From positions 1,571,768 through 1,635,767 of the forward strand of contig JADLSH010000316.1 of the NCBI GenBank assembly GCA_016169945.1: a DNA stretch of 64,000 bases. Reading direction: 5' to 3'. The translations under genes were made by a program, and so were the position numbers. The stretch is from Trachythela sp. YZ-2020. Lineage: Eukaryota; Cnidaria; Anthozoa; Malacalcyonacea; Clavulariidae. The notes beneath the pieces are model-generated. The model was not told the DNA's origin, did not search any database, and saw nothing but the letters and a program-made list of their open reading frames with translations. Shown piece by piece: positions 1-11,744 of this stretch. How positions within the stretch are numbered: the first letter of the stretch is position 1; each line of letters begins with the position of its first letter.

Positions 1-183
1 ATTTCCAAAAGCAAATTAATGCGCCAAGGCTTTGGTTTTTCGGCTAGCTTGCTGTTTGGAAACAGGTTGTTGTAGCATCGCTGAAAAATGGCCAGAATGT
101 CAAGAAAACATGTTCCTTGCTATTTAAAGAGATGTGTAACGGACCCATCATTGGAACGATTGAGCTTAATCGGGAATTTTGTT

Positions 184-2717
184 TCAAAAGTGATGTGGGT
201 TGTTTTTCAGTTGGGTAATGTGGAATATTGAAGCTATATATGCATGATCAGGAATCTTAATTGATGGTATAGGTTGGGCGGAATTAGTTTCTGTTGTTTT
301 CTTCTTATGCTGATTATATGTATGTTCATAAACCAACTGTCTACAGTAAAACTGACATGGCCAGTCACCAGGTTAAATAACCACAAACTTCTTGCGTATG
401 ATTTCAAGGCAGTTGCCATAGCTATCTCGTATGCTGTTTGAAATGCATCCTTTCCTTTAAGTGTCAGCTCCATAAAATTCACCAAGTGGACATTATCCAT
501 CTTCCTCATGTCACGTACCGAGTTGCCTTCACAATATTGGTGATCCCTGAGTCGTTTCGTATCCAGTTAGGGACTGTCGCTGCATAACTATTGCCTAGCA
601 TGGACATTTGAACTGGCGATGTAATTGTTGCTGATAATGCTGGGATGTTAACTCCATTTGGATCGTGTAACATTGTTATGTCCTTTGGACGTTGGATAGC
701 AGGTATTTCTTTAAATGCTTTCACAATTATTGTGCACATACTATTGGCTTGCGAGCATTTTGTTTGTGTTGGCCGTCGTATAGTGTGAATTGTTGTGTAG
801 TCGTCAATGACAAGAACTAACAGCCACTCATTTTTTATTGCATCTGAAAAGAACTGTTTAAGATCATCAAGGTGGTTTTGACTGAGCGATTTTCGAATGT
901 TATTCACTAGTCTTCTACAACAAGTGTTTCCAAGTTGATGTTCAGTCAGAATTGCCTCTTGGTTAGCATGGCTTGTTTGAAGATAGAGGGCTTGGTCGAC
1001 TTGCATTGCATTGCACCGTTGACTGAGGCAGTAAACTAGATTATACATAATTCCTACAACTCGCTTTTCATTCAATTTTAGCCGGTCTTCTGAATGACGG
1101 GGATTGCTAACTGCAAGGAGGATATAATTGTACAATGTAATGGCTCCAGCTTCTTGACAAAATCTTCTGAAGTTATCTGGTTCATAGATAGGTTTTTTAC
1201 CATTCTTTATAAACTCTTTGTACATGTGGCATTTTACTTTATTTAGCTCTTCTTTAAGACTCTTACCTACAAAACCAGAAGAAAAAAATATTACAAATGT
1301 TTTATTATTTGCTCGAATTATACTATTGTCTAATTTTAACATTCAGGGTGGAATTGTTGGGTGTTCATGTGTTATTGAAGAAAAGGTAGCTATAAAAATT
1401 GAATGATTAGGAATTGTTCATGTTAACTACTGAGATTTTGGCTAGACTACTGTAAATCCTCTATTATGCAAACCCTCAGGAATTTTTGAGGGGGAGGTCT
1501 TAAGAGTTGAGGGAGGCTCAATACTGGTTTAGGCAAAACCCAATAGTAAGATATTGTGAACTTCCCTGCAAATTAATCTAACCTAAATATAATCCTCGTG
1601 AAACAAGGAGAGCTTATTTGAGAGTAGGTGTATATAGGAATAGAGGATTTATGATATAGACTTCAATTTATGTTTCACATACTGTCAACTAAATTTTCTT
1701 TGCTTTGTAGTATTTCCTCAAATGTCCCAGGAGGTAGCAGAACTTCACAAAGTGGTCCTCTTCGAATGGGGCCAAACTCTGATTCTTCAGCTGTCCAGGA
1801 TTCACAATTTGCTTTTTCAACTTCACTTGGTGGTGGTCTTTGTTGAGGTGGTAGAAAGTGTTTTGTGGGGCGGCCTTTGGTATTCCTTCTCTGATCAATA
1901 TACTACAGAAAATATACACAGTTGTCAAAGCACTATATAGATTTTAAGTTTGGAATTTAGCTGGCAATAGCCATAGGGGTGTAATAGAATTGCGACGAGT
2001 GGAAAAGAGTCTTAACGCTAGACGATTTTACTCGTCAGGGTACTGCCAGTTATTCGGTTAGTGTCTCTTGTTAACTCCATTAGCTGGCAATGTGCTCAGA
2101 TGCACCCTACTTTGGTATTTTACTCTGTTTAATGCTTGACAACACTCCTGACAAGTTGTCTTGTCAGTTGTAGGGCACTGCCAGTTAATGGGTTAATGGG
2201 AAGGTTTGTGCATATAAGGTAGAACAAAATTCCCTGCAAGCTTCATAACATTTAGAGTGCCTTGTAATTAATTTTACGATAATAATATGATACTATGTAG
2301 TATTATGTGGTAAGGTAGAAACATATAGCACAGTGGATTAAGTTAAGATATTTTACTAAAAAAGGATAGTATGGTTTTGTTTTTCACAGTGTGAATAAAA
2401 TATGTTAAAAAATAATATGTTAAAGTAAGTACTGTACTTACATGCTCGTACGTTGTCCCTGTCTTCTTGTGCTTACATAACGCCCTTAAACAAGAAGCGC
2501 ACAACAGCCCAGTCTCGTCAAAGTCCCGTCCAAAACAGGCTTTCATGTCTTGTAGAAATTTTGCAAGAGGAGAAAATGTTTCGCTGGTTTTTCGCCCGCA
2601 AACAGCGCATTCATTTTTACTTCTTGTTTTTCGGTTCGGTGACGCGGAAACAAGAGTAAATACCTGCAACAAATACAAAACCGGTTGCGAAAAGGTCACA
2701 CTCACGAGCTTTCGCAT
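184..2717 (-). pseudogene. Three-exon CxxC / GDWP-family gene relic
   Basis: Function unknown. Exon 1 (2717-2442) carries a zinc-type cluster, CAVC then CASC about 36 residues on, and ends at a GTAAGT donor. Exon 2 (1902-1683) follows a TTTTCTGTAG acceptor, reads an NTKGRPTKHF-type segment in a frame other than its longest ORF, and ends at GTATGT. Exon 3 starts at 1266 after a pyrimidine-rich TAG acceptor. Phases join correctly (0, then 1). Exon 3 reads LVLVIDDYTTIHT and later KMDNVHLVNFMEL, but needs a one-base shift near 515. A second shift near 390 and a stop at 373-375 precede a PGDWPCQFYCRQLVY segment, which ends at a stop at 184-186. I recall similar unnamed proteins as multicopy in cnidarian genomes; that is memory, not a search. 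The breaks mark a decayed or erroneously assembled copy. The start is uncertain; the ATG at 2717 may lie in an upstream mini-exon. Confidence 0.6.
2040..2200 (+). repeat. Dispersed repeat, partner of 13858-13994
   Basis: Contains a recurring phrase GCCAGTTAATGGGTTAATGG and variants (near 2046 and 2182), plus the shared block CCATTAGCTGGCAATGTGCT with the following CACCCTACTTTGG. It lies in the proposed first intron of the relic on the minus strand. Confidence 0.5.
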
Positions 2718-3408
2718 TTTGTTTTAAGTTTTCTTAAAGTTTACCTTTGTCTCTAAAATATCTCTGTTTTTAAAGTTTTGTTTTGAATTTGGGGGTTTTT
2801 AAATTTTGGCGCGAAATCGTCGGGACAAGTTCGGCACTTAATCGGTTTATGCTCGGTAAACAATTCGTATGTTTTCAAATTTAAATGGGAATAATGTAGA
2901 ATTATGGAGGGAAATAAAGGATTCTTTTGGGGATTTTTGTACAAAGTGTACGTATACGGAGAAAATCTTTTTTGTTGAGTAAAGTGCGGGCACTGTACAA
3001 AATCTTAGCATATTTGGATAATATAATTGAACGAAAATTGCTTTCTATTAAGCGTAAGGGCATGTTCATATGACCCAGCCTGGCCATTGGTCCAGCAAGA
3101 TTTTATTCCTGCGAGATTTGTTTCAAAAATTACTGTTTTTGTTGACTGCAACTACTTCAGGGGACGAAATTCTGTTAATTCCTTACCTGTTTTGACTCTA
3201 GATGGTTTTAAGGCCAAAATAAAGAATATGCGGTGACATGATTTCGAGCCCGGTTAACCGGTTGGCCCGCTTAAGTGCATTCATATAAGCCCTGTAAGGC
3301 AGGATCTTGCTCAAGTGGGAGCCCCCCCAGCAAACCAGACTGGCCCGGTTCCTGTGTGAATCAAAGCGGGATCTTGCCTCTTGCAATAAAAAAATTATTA
3401 TATGTAAT
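2718..3408. other. Non-coding stretch, nothing recognised
   Basis: Upstream flank of the gene relic to its left. Only short ORFs without family signal occur. The right end (3236-3370) contains a G+C-richer segment with AACCGG and TGGCCCGC runs, which looks like an old repeat but has no identifiable ends. Confidence 0.4.
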
Positions 3409-3507
3409 ATATACAAACCGCACAAGAGGTCTTTATCAGATTTAAAACATCGAGGCGCAGCCGAGTGTTTTAGATCAGATAAAGGCCGAACTGTAAGGTT
3501 TGTATAT
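3409..3507. repeat. Small palindromic MITE
   Basis: About 99 bp. Both ends read ATATACAAACC inward. The middle is a hairpin: TTTATCAGAT...AAAACA on the left pairs with TGTTTTAGATCAGATAAA on the right around an AGGCGCAGCC core. No transposase. I recall similar hairpins dispersed in coral-type genomes, which is unverified. Confidence 0.6.
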
Positions 3508-3692
3508 GACTTCTAAAATGACTCGTTTTGTACGCTCACTGGCGTTGGAATTTTGAAGATTGATGTTATCTACGCTGTAAAAATTGAAGGAGAAAATTTG
3601 AGCAAGTCTATATCAAATATATAGATCCGCTACGGGTCATGAGTTTCCTTTGTATTTTGCCTATGAATAATTAATGAATTTTAGAAGTAATA

Positions 3693-3784
3693 GATAAAAT
3701 ACGAGCGGCAGATCTGTATGGGGATTTACAATGGCGAGCGCGCAGCGCGAGCCATTGTAAATCCCCATACAGATCTGACGCGAG

Positions 3785-3797
<13 letters not shown>
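3693..3797. repeat. Perfect palindrome with GC-rich loop
   Basis: The arms 3709-3735 and 3751-3777 are perfect 27-nt reverse complements. The loop is rich in GCGC. Imperfect pairing (GATAAAATAC with GTATTTTATC) extends the hairpin to about 3693-3797. It is probably a fold-back MITE. No clear target duplication was found. Confidence 0.7.
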
Positions 3798-3816
<19 letters not shown>

Positions 3817-4151
3817 GTAATGAATGTGGAAAGTCATTAGCTTAATATTATGCAGTACTCGGCCACTTAATGGATCAGTTGTTTTATTGTGCTTCTGCCT
3901 TGGCATTGTTTCATGGCTGTTGGTTTTATAATATGACATCGCTAATAGGTGGTTTTCAAACAATCTTATGGGATTTTAACACAATGCTGGCAGATGGGGC
4001 GGAAATAATAAGATTCTAATGAGAATATTTTGTATAGATGCTCTCTATGTGCGCTGAACGAGAACATAATGAAAATAAACTGGGTGTGTTCTGCTTGTGT
4101 GTGTAATATAGTTTTTCCTTGGCGTATAGTTTGTTATCCGCTTAGTGAACA

Positions 4152-4579
4152 ATGTCTCGTCGTTTTCGCCAACCAAAATCTAACGAAGAGGAGTGGTCGT
4201 TCCTTGAAGAATCTGTACCTAAAAATACTAGGTATAACACGAAATGGGCGATTAAAATATTCGAAGAATGGCAAGCAAGCCGCAGTAACAAAAAAGGCAC
4301 TGATGAAAAAGGCGGAGATGGTCAGGATGATGAATTTGAATATGAAATTGTTGATGAACTAACGGTACCTTTGGGCCATATGTCCCCGAATAGCGTTAAC
4401 TTTTTGCTCAGCAAATTTATTTGGGAGATTTTCAATTTGATGTGGCAGATAGTGTTTTAGCTGAAATGCCTATACCAGAGTTTGAAACGACTCGTAGCAA
4501 CAGAAATGCTGATAGCATTTGCACGCATTCTGTCTTCAATAATTGTACGATAAATTTTGTGGTGAATGACAAAAAGTGA
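4152..4579 (+). pseudogene. Internally deleted Crypton/DUF3504-type gene
   Basis: The ATG at 4152 opens a frame reading MSRRFRQPKSNEEEW, then VPKNTRYNTKWAIKIFEEW and LTVPLGHMSPNSVNFLLSKF. This is the amino-terminal pattern I associate with Crypton-derived (DUF3504, KCTD1/ZMYM/QRICH1-like) proteins. At about 4415-4425 it switches to another frame reading GDFQFDVADSVLAEMPIPEF and FNNCTINFVVNDKK before a TGA at 4577-4579, which resembles the carboxy terminus of the same family. The central tyrosine-recombinase-like region, normally several hundred residues, is missing. This is therefore a head-to-tail deletion derivative with an out-of-frame junction; strictly the first frame runs on to a stop near 4460. 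Family assignment is from memory. The join is inferred from the frame change. Confidence 0.6.
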
Positions 4580-5440
4580 GAAATAATACTTAATCTAAAG
4601 TGTGCTTTTGAGCAAATATGTGTGTTATGGAAGAAATAAATGCTTGTTTGTTTCATTGCTGTGTGTGTCCAATATATGAATATTAATCAGGAGCATTTTT
4701 AACAAAGTTAATAAATGCATGCTAATTAGGATACAGCTGTATCAAAAGTTAAGAATACTAATTAGGACATAGCTTTATCAGATTGTTGACCTGTATTGGG
4801 GTTTACAAAGATGTCATGTGACATAAATATGGTTCATTTATTGGGTAGTTAGCTCATTAATTATTCATGAATTTTACAAATTTATATATAAGACCATTTA
4901 TTTAATACATGAAGTTGCTTTATACCTGATAAAACTCATCTTCATTAGTGTTCTTTATATAAAGCTCATCCTAATTAGTATCCTTTATATAAAAATACTA
5001 ATATGACGTTTTTGAAGCCGTTTAATAAATTTGCAGTATGTATTATATTAGTAGACAGAGTAAAGTTCGGTAACAAAGTTTGGGACCTTAGGCTTGGTAA
5101 TTTAATAGTCTGAGTAATCCAGTACCTTGCACACAACACTTTCCCCTTGAAATAAGAAAGTGGGGTGTGTTGCCCGATGATTAAATAGAAATTGAGGTTA
5201 AGACATCACATCTGTATCATAGTTATAAGCAACAATATTGACTTCTCCCACCAAATATAAGACACCTTATATTCTCCCTAAGATTGATAAATATATTTAC
5301 ATATGTAATTACATAAATTGTTTTTCATTCCATTCAAGTAGACTTTGCACACAAGAAACCAAGCCTAAGGGCCTGTTTATGATATCACAGGTAGGCAGGA
5401 CAGGACATTCGGCAAATCTTGCTGGTAATATAGATTTTTA
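4580..5440. other. A+T-rich non-coding stretch
   Basis: No coding signal. Short phrases recur without regular spacing, such as CTAATTAGGA, TTTATATAAAG and CAGCTGTATCA between 4710 and 5000. This suggests an old degraded repeat. Confidence 0.4.
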
Positions 5441-5710
5441 GTGCTTATATGATCCCGCCTACACACATAAATGCACAAGTTGCAACAAACTTGCAGCAAT
5501 TGCAGATTTTACAAAGGCTGTTTCAACAACTTGTTATCAGGATGTGTTCGCACAGCTTGTTTCCAACTTATCGTCCTGCAATTAAACACTTGTGAGTTAC
5601 AACCTTGTTGCAAAACTTGATAAAATGGCAGCATTGTTGACAAGCTTGCTACAATCTGTTGTGAACACCCTTGTTGACAAGATGTGAGGTTTTTACTTGT
5701 GTAGGTGGGA
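5440..5710. repeat. TTGTTG/CAACAA motif-rich repeat
   Basis: Dense in short motifs and their complements: TTGCAACAAACTTGCAGCAA, TTTCAACAACTTGTT, CCTTGTTGCAAAACTTG and TTGTTGACAAGCTTG. It is bounded by GATCCCGCCTACA on the left and TGTAGGTGGGATCCTGATA on the right, which are imperfect reverse complements. It could be a small inverted-repeat element. I recall this kind of motif soup in coral genomes (unverified). Confidence 0.5.
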
Positions 5711-7690
5711 TCCTGATACAGGTTTTTTTTTAACGTGCAGTTCTACACAAAATGTGCAGTTCTAAATCAATTTGTGCAACTCTAAAAAATATTTTGTGCA
5801 GTTGAAAAAAATACGAACTTTCAGGATATGGATATTTATTGTAGAAAACTAAAGTAATCGAAGGAATAAATGGAATACATATAGCTTCAATAACAAAAGC
5901 AGTACCAGAATTTCTCATAACAAACTCAACAATATAATTTTTGTTGACAATTTTCAGCATCGTTTCTATTTGAAGGGATGAGAATCAGTTAATGAAAGTT
6001 TAATAAGAAAAAAATGGTGCCATTTGCGCGAGTTGAATTTCATGCTATGACATGTCGCAGGGCCTTTTTAATTAATATACTGGGGGGCCAAAGCCCCCAG
6101 CTAATGTTAGCCCCAGTAAACTATCCTCCCAGTGAAGGTCCCTTTTGTCCAAAAGTTCTTAAGTTTATAGGTCAGAAGAAAGTTATGATATTCTCATAAC
6201 AAAGCATTGCTTTTACACCAAAAGCTCAGTCTGTTTAGATGGGATATTTCAAAAAATATCTCTGAAAATGCAGGAAATCAAGCCACAGAAACTCAAAAAT
6301 ACAAACATTTTCTGGGGAGGACCCTCCGGACCCCCAACCACATCCACACACCCTCAATATACCACATTCTTGTTAGGTCCATTTTCGTTGATGCCCCCCC
6401 CCCCACTAACCATTTCTCAAAAAAGGCCCTGGCATGTTGGGACAGTATGACAAAATGTGCAGTTCTAAATTTTTCTTAAAAAAACCCCTGTCCTGATACA
6501 TGTTGCCAGTATCATGCCTGGCCAGGACTAAAAATATACCATATAAACACTCTATGCTGTCCCGCCTAGCTGGGGTCATATAAACAGTCTCCAGGTTTTT
6601 CGTTTATAATGCAATTTCTAAAGAAACTTGTATATTGTAAATATTGTATTGGTATTAGTATATGGATGGACCTTGTTTTCTTTTTAAAGCTATCGATGGC
6701 CTTCTTCATATTCTAGAAGATGTTTTTCCCCAACATACAGTTTCTTTGCAAGCAACAAGAACATACAGTTCCTTTGCAAGCAACAGGATCATCCAGTACT
6801 AATTGCAGACTTTTTGTTCACGAAAATGCAACTGTCACTTACAAGTGTTCATTCTTTGTGTACGTAACCAGAACTCAGAATGCACTACGTACCAGCTATC
6901 CTATAAAGAATGGAGAACATAAAATCATTATTACAAGGAGTTTAACATCTTGAATACTTATTTTGATGTAGATGACCTGAGAGCTTGGAAGACAGTATGC
7001 AGGAGTTGAACAGGGCTTAGATGAAATAGCTTGGTAACATTATTGCTAGCTATTCACTGTAAATAAATCCCCGCCAGTCCTTAAATATTTGACTTATATG
7101 TTGGTGTCACGGTGTTATGTTTATGTTTGGCAAAGTTAAAGAAATAAAACATTAAAAAATAAACATTTAATCTAGTTATATTCCTGTGTAATCGCTTTGC
7201 CTACTGCCTTCCACCTCATGTTTTAAGATAATTTATATTGATACACATAAACAACATTTTTGTCTGTCTATTTGGACCAGTGCCATAATTAAACTCTGCA
7301 TACTGATGTACAATTATTGTACATAATCTGAAAATATTAATCCACAAATACTTATCATATCTGAAAATATTGAGCTTTTAATACGAGTGACGAGGTTTTA
7401 GTATTCCCTTTACCGCTAGATTTTTTACGCTAGCTAGAAGTCATTAGTGTTGTTCTATAGTACAATACAGTAGTTCAATTTTCCTTGTATTCCCAATTTC
7501 CTTATTAAATTTCAATACTAACAGTAATATTCACTCCCATGAGCAGCCATATCTATTTATTGAATTTACGAAAATTGTCGATCTACTTTTCCGAACAAAT
7601 ACGAAGGTATTTGGTGCGCGTGTTTTGCGTAGTTACTAAGTTTCTCGCATGCTCCGTACAAAATGCCCACCTGTTCCCCACGTTATGAAA
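5711..7690. other. Non-coding stretch with minor repeats
   Basis: No supported gene. It contains a two-copy direct repeat of about 27 bp near 6733-6790 (ACATACAGTTTCTTTGCAAG, then the same with TCCTTTGC). A C-run lies near 6396, and the segment 6500-6600 resembles 5380-5450 (CCTGGCCAGGACT and CCCGCCTAGC). The rest is A+T-rich. Confidence 0.4.
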
Positions 7691-7694
7691 AGAT

Positions 7695-8927
7695 TCATAC
7701 ATATCACCAGTACCTAACGTCACCCCGGTAACTAACGACGGGGACCTCAGGCCCATATCTCTTACACCGTGCATATCTAAGGTTCAAGAGGATTTTGCTG
7801 TGAAATGGCTAATAGAAGACGTCCAGAACGAGATAGACCCGCAACAATTTGGTTCCATCAAAGGATCGTCTACCACGTATTGCCTTCTAGACATGTTGGA
7901 AAATTGGCTCTTATCCTTAGACCAACCATCACAGTACCTCAGAGTCTGTTTCCTAGATTTCAGCAAGGCCTTTGATCACATTGATCACAATATCTTGGTT
8001 AAAAAGTTGATCAACTTAGGTGTTAGACGACTACTTATCCTTTGGCTTTGCAATTTCCTGAGCAGTCGACGCCAAGCAGTCAAATTCAATTCCTTCAAAT
8101 CTGGATAGGAGTCTTTGAACGCTGGTGTCCCCCAAGGAGCTAAATTAGGACCAATTTTATTTGTTATTATGATTAACGATCTAGCATTGAAGTCACCTTT
8201 GAAGACAAACCACTGGAAGTATGTCGACGATATTTCATTTTCGGAGGTCGTTAAAATCGTAACAACATCCACTTTACAGTCTGATCTCGATGAAATTTCG
8301 ACCTGGTCCAAAAACAATAATATGAACCTTAACCCGAAAAAGTGTAAGGGATTGATCATCTGCGCATTAAAAAAGGAACCAGAGGTCGCACCTCTGATCG
8401 TTAACAACATCACTCTTGATAAAGTTTCGTCGTACAAAGTGCTTGGACCAACTCTAATGAATAATTCGAAATGGAACGACCATATAAAGGAGATCGTTAC
8501 AAAAGCATCCAAACGTTTACATATCATAAGAGTGCTAAAACGTGCGGGTGTCCCATCGAACGACTTGATACATGTTTACCTGATACGTCATGCCCTGATA
8601 CGGTCGATATTGGAGTACTGTTGTGTAGTGTGGTCTCATAGTATCCCGGATTACCTTTCCCATAAAATAGAGATGGTCCAAAAACGTGTAATGCGAATTG
8701 TATTTCCTGGCCTTCATTACAGTGAAGCATTGACTGTTGCAAAAAGTTGTCGCCTCGATGAAAGAAGGCTGGAACTGTGCACGAAAGTTTTTAAGAACAT
8801 TAAGCATCCTGAATCACGCCTCCACCATCTGTTACCTCCAACGCGTCAGGAGTGTCACTCGGTTAACCTTCGAAATAATGCTAGTTTATCCCTGCCTAAA
8901 TGCCGCACTGATAGGTATAAAAAGTGA
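7695..8927 (+). pseudogene. CR1/L2-type LINE reverse transcriptase, one stop
   Basis: A single frame reads DGDLRPISLTPCISKV from about 7737. It continues through FLDFSKAFDHIDHNILVKKL, GVPQGAKLGPILF and the catalytic box YVDD (canonical YADD), to a SYKVLG segment and the typical carboxy-terminal LEYCCVVWSHSIPDYL and IEMVQKRVMRIVFPG. It ends at a stop at 8925-8927. The frame is interrupted only by a TAG at 8106-8108, just before the GVPQG motif. The upstream end is truncated: an in-frame TGA lies at 7686-7688 and no endonuclease domain is seen. This is the ORF2 polymerase portion of a non-LTR retrotransposon of the jockey/CR1/L2 type. The A+T-rich sequence to about 9110 may be its 3' tail. It cannot be autonomous as it stands. 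Confidence 0.85.
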
Positions 8928-9138
8928 TTTTTCCCCGCAATGGAATATATGTAAATCCAATGCGGATTTTTGAATTAAATACTGACAACATTCTCTTATT
9001 TATACATAGTTTTATCTAATTTTATACATACTACGATTATCGTTTTAGATTTCTATTGACAATTGTTGTAATAAGAATAAAAATTTTTTAATAATTTATT
9101 ATAATCAATTGTAAACATATTGTATTTCACACATAGGT

Positions 9139-10204
9139 TTCAAGGTGGACAATTTATAGACGAATACAAGAATACAACTTGTACCATTTAAGTGAGTTCA
9201 GCAATTTATCTGATGCTGAACTAGTACTTGAGGTTATATTAGTCGCCATGGAAGAACGACTGGGCAAGTGCTAATATTAGGTTATCTTCGTTCACGTGGT
9301 ATATATGTACCAAGAAGAAGGGTTCGTGGCAGTATAACTAGAGTAGAAAATGGGGAGCAGCTGTGTATCGTAGAATGTATCAAGTGCCATCCGCTAAATC
9401 ACTGTGGCACCTGGATGGACATCATTCAATAATTAGATGGAGTCTGGTTATACATGGCTGCATTGATGGTTTTTCTAGGCAAATCATTTATCTACATTGC
9501 AGCTCAAACAATCTTGCAAAAACAGTTTTAAATTTATTCCTTGACGCCATTGAAAAAGATGGAGGGCTTTGGCCATCCCGTATTCGTGTGGACCATGGAG
9601 TAGAAAAGGTACTTGTGTGTGAAGCAATGGTGGAAACCCGAGGAGAACGTAGAGACAGTTTTATTGCTTGTCCTTCAACCCATAATCAGAGGTTAGAGCG
9701 TCTTTGACGTGATGTGTTACGCGTAGTTAGCCATTACTTCTATTATGTCTTTTATGCAATATGGAAGATTCCGGAATTCTCAATACCACCTGTCCTCTTC
9801 ACATCTTTGCATTACATTTGGTTTTTCTACCTAGAATCAATTTAGCTCTTCAAGAATTTGTTGAAGCTTTTAATCACCACAAAGTTCGAACAATGCAAAA
9901 CTGGTCTCCTTATCAGATATGGATAAATAGCATTTTAAATCCAGAAAATCCATTGCTAAATGGACAGCCTGACCCATTACCAGAAAGTGCAGAGTTTTAT
10001 GGCTATGACCTCATGGACCAACCCCAATCAATGACAGTGATAATAACGTTGTTGTTCCACCAATTGACCTTGAAAATGCTGATCAAATACGTACAATTAG
10101 AAGTTTTACAAGTCATTGACTCTTTAGCAACTTCTAATGAAATGGGAATAGATATATATGAAGACGTTTTAACTTTACTGCAAAATATGACTATTGCAGT
10201 CTAA
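9139..10204 (+). pseudogene. Integrase-core (rve-like) transposase relic
   Basis: From a CACATAG acceptor near 9138 the sequence reads VSRWTIYRRIQEYNLYHLSE, an HTH-like segment. A frame break near 9270 leads to GYLRSRGIYVPRRRVRGSI, and a second shift to YQVPSAKSLWHLDGHHSIIRW. The integrase core follows: D in HLDGHH, D in RVDHG and E in HNQRLERL about 35 residues later, a DDE-type arrangement. TGA at 9708 replaces the Trp expected after RLERL. A shift near 9760 moves to a frame reading FALHLVFLPRINLALQEF and NHHKVRTMQNWSPYQIWI, and the gene ends at TAA 10202-10204. I recall this as a cnidarian/fish 'integrase core domain' family, perhaps Ginger-like; that placement is tentative. With at least three shifts and one stop it is a relic. 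Confidence 0.75.
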
Positions 10205-10542
10205 ATCCACATTTTTTTAAGTTTAAAATTAATGCGTGTGTATTCAAGCACGTTTGTTAGTAGGAGTCCTTTGGCAGAGTTAAAAAAACTGACACGGATT
10301 TGACTAAACCCCAGGCAAACGGCAAACCAGGGTCAGTTTTCGTTACAGAAATTTTTTCGTAGTGTAAACCGAAATATATGATGTTTAACTACAAGTAGAA
10401 GGATAACATTATTATATGTTATTGATTTCATAATTGCTTTATATTTGCACCCAACAAAATATAAATATGAATGTGAACAAGTTCAATATGCATCAAGAGG
10501 TATATGATACTGGATATTATTAACTAAAACTAGAAATACATG

Positions 10543-11390
10543 CATGCAGAATCCCCTCGCCCATTTGAACCAAACAATTTACTCCCCAAATGTTATTGTA
10601 ACATAAAGTACTGAATAGACCACTGTAACCATGGTAACACCCAACAATATATTTCTTTTATTTTAATTTGTAAAAAATATTGATATTTTGTACTTTTAAC
10701 TATCAAATTATCATTATCAATTGCCCAACTATATAAAGTGGGTATGCGATTATGTACTCATAGTATTTTAGCTTTGATATACTGTAACATTCAACCTTAG
10801 ACGTTCAGAAAACGTTTCGAAATTTTCATAAAACTTCAACTGCTTTTCAAGCATTATTTTTGTACTTCGGCACTTGCTTGAGATTTAATATGTTTTTTAA
10901 TTTTCTATAACGTATTTGAATCAATACTAAAATACTTTCAAGATCAATCAATGTTATGTTGACCACACAGATTGATCTACGCATTTTGAAATTCACAAAC
11001 TATACTGTATACTCTGTATGCTATAAATCGGCAAAGCAAGTATGCAAAATAGACACTTACCCTTTAAAACGCTCCTTTTTCGGTCTTCGACTGTTTTTCT
11101 TCTTGTGGATTTTTCCTCTAAATACTTTATCTTGTTTTGGATATTTTTTTATTTGTATTTATTATGTCCTGACTCCTGAGTGTTATAAAATGAGTGCAAA
11201 ACTATTTTTGAGCAAAATGGCAGTCTTCTCTCGGTCTGAACTCGCGCATGCGTATTACTTAAAAAACCATCCATGAACAAAAAAAATGGCGGAAAACTTT
11301 GCATTCCGGTATGTTTTCACATAGGGTGTAAATATCCGACCGTAATTAGTACCCTCGCACGGCGCTTCGCGCCGCTCGGGGATTAGTACT
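10543..11390 (+). repeat. Hairpin-ended repeat family, copy 1
   Basis: This copy starts with GCAGAATCCCCTCGC and ends in CTCGCACGGCGCTTCGCGCC, then GCTCGGGGATTAG. It shares its order of blocks with 26050-27665: ACTGTAACCATGGTAACAC, CAATTGCCCAACTATATAAA, ATTCAACCTTAG, TTTCGAAAT and ATAACGTATTTGAAT. The outer ends AATCCCCTCG and CGAGGG/CGGGGATT may be short terminal inverted repeats. No ORF of note; the 106-aa ORF near 10956 is not conserved in copy 2. It is likely a non-autonomous DNA element with a GC-rich hairpin (CGGCGCTTCGCGCCG) at one end. Confidence 0.7.
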
Positions 11391-11744
11391 TTACATACTA
11401 ATTTGAGATTGAATGTCTTGCCAAGTCAGAGAAAACATATGTTTGTCTTTTGAGCATAATACACAGCTCTCAAAAGTCGACCAAACGTGAAACTTAGAGC
11501 ACATTCTTAAAATTATTGCTCAAGCTGTTCAAAAGCTCCATCCAACATTGGGTAAATCAAGTAGTTTGACGCCGGAATATTTGTGGCAATTCAACAACAG
11601 TGTGCTCAACTTAGGCAAGAATAGCAATCATGTTAAAAGAACTACAAACAGTGTTTTTACATAGTTATTTCAACTGCAACAAACAAAACCGAACTAAGTT
11701 CAAAAATCCGTTAGAAAAGTACGAACACCGTCCAATACATTCGC
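11391..11744. other. Non-coding stretch
   Basis: Lies between the repeat above and the end of the HECT-type gene on the minus strand, so it would be that gene's 3' flank. No motif recognised. Confidence 0.4.

Noticed and set aside
6014..6479. Short ORFs near a C-run
   Set aside because: No family signal; low-complexity surroundings.
7583..7774. Minus-strand 63-codon ORF
   Set aside because: Antisense shadow of the start of the reverse-transcriptase reading frame.
10956..11276. 106-codon ORF with a hydrophobic stretch
   Set aside because: Lies in a dispersed repeat and is not open in the second copy of that repeat.
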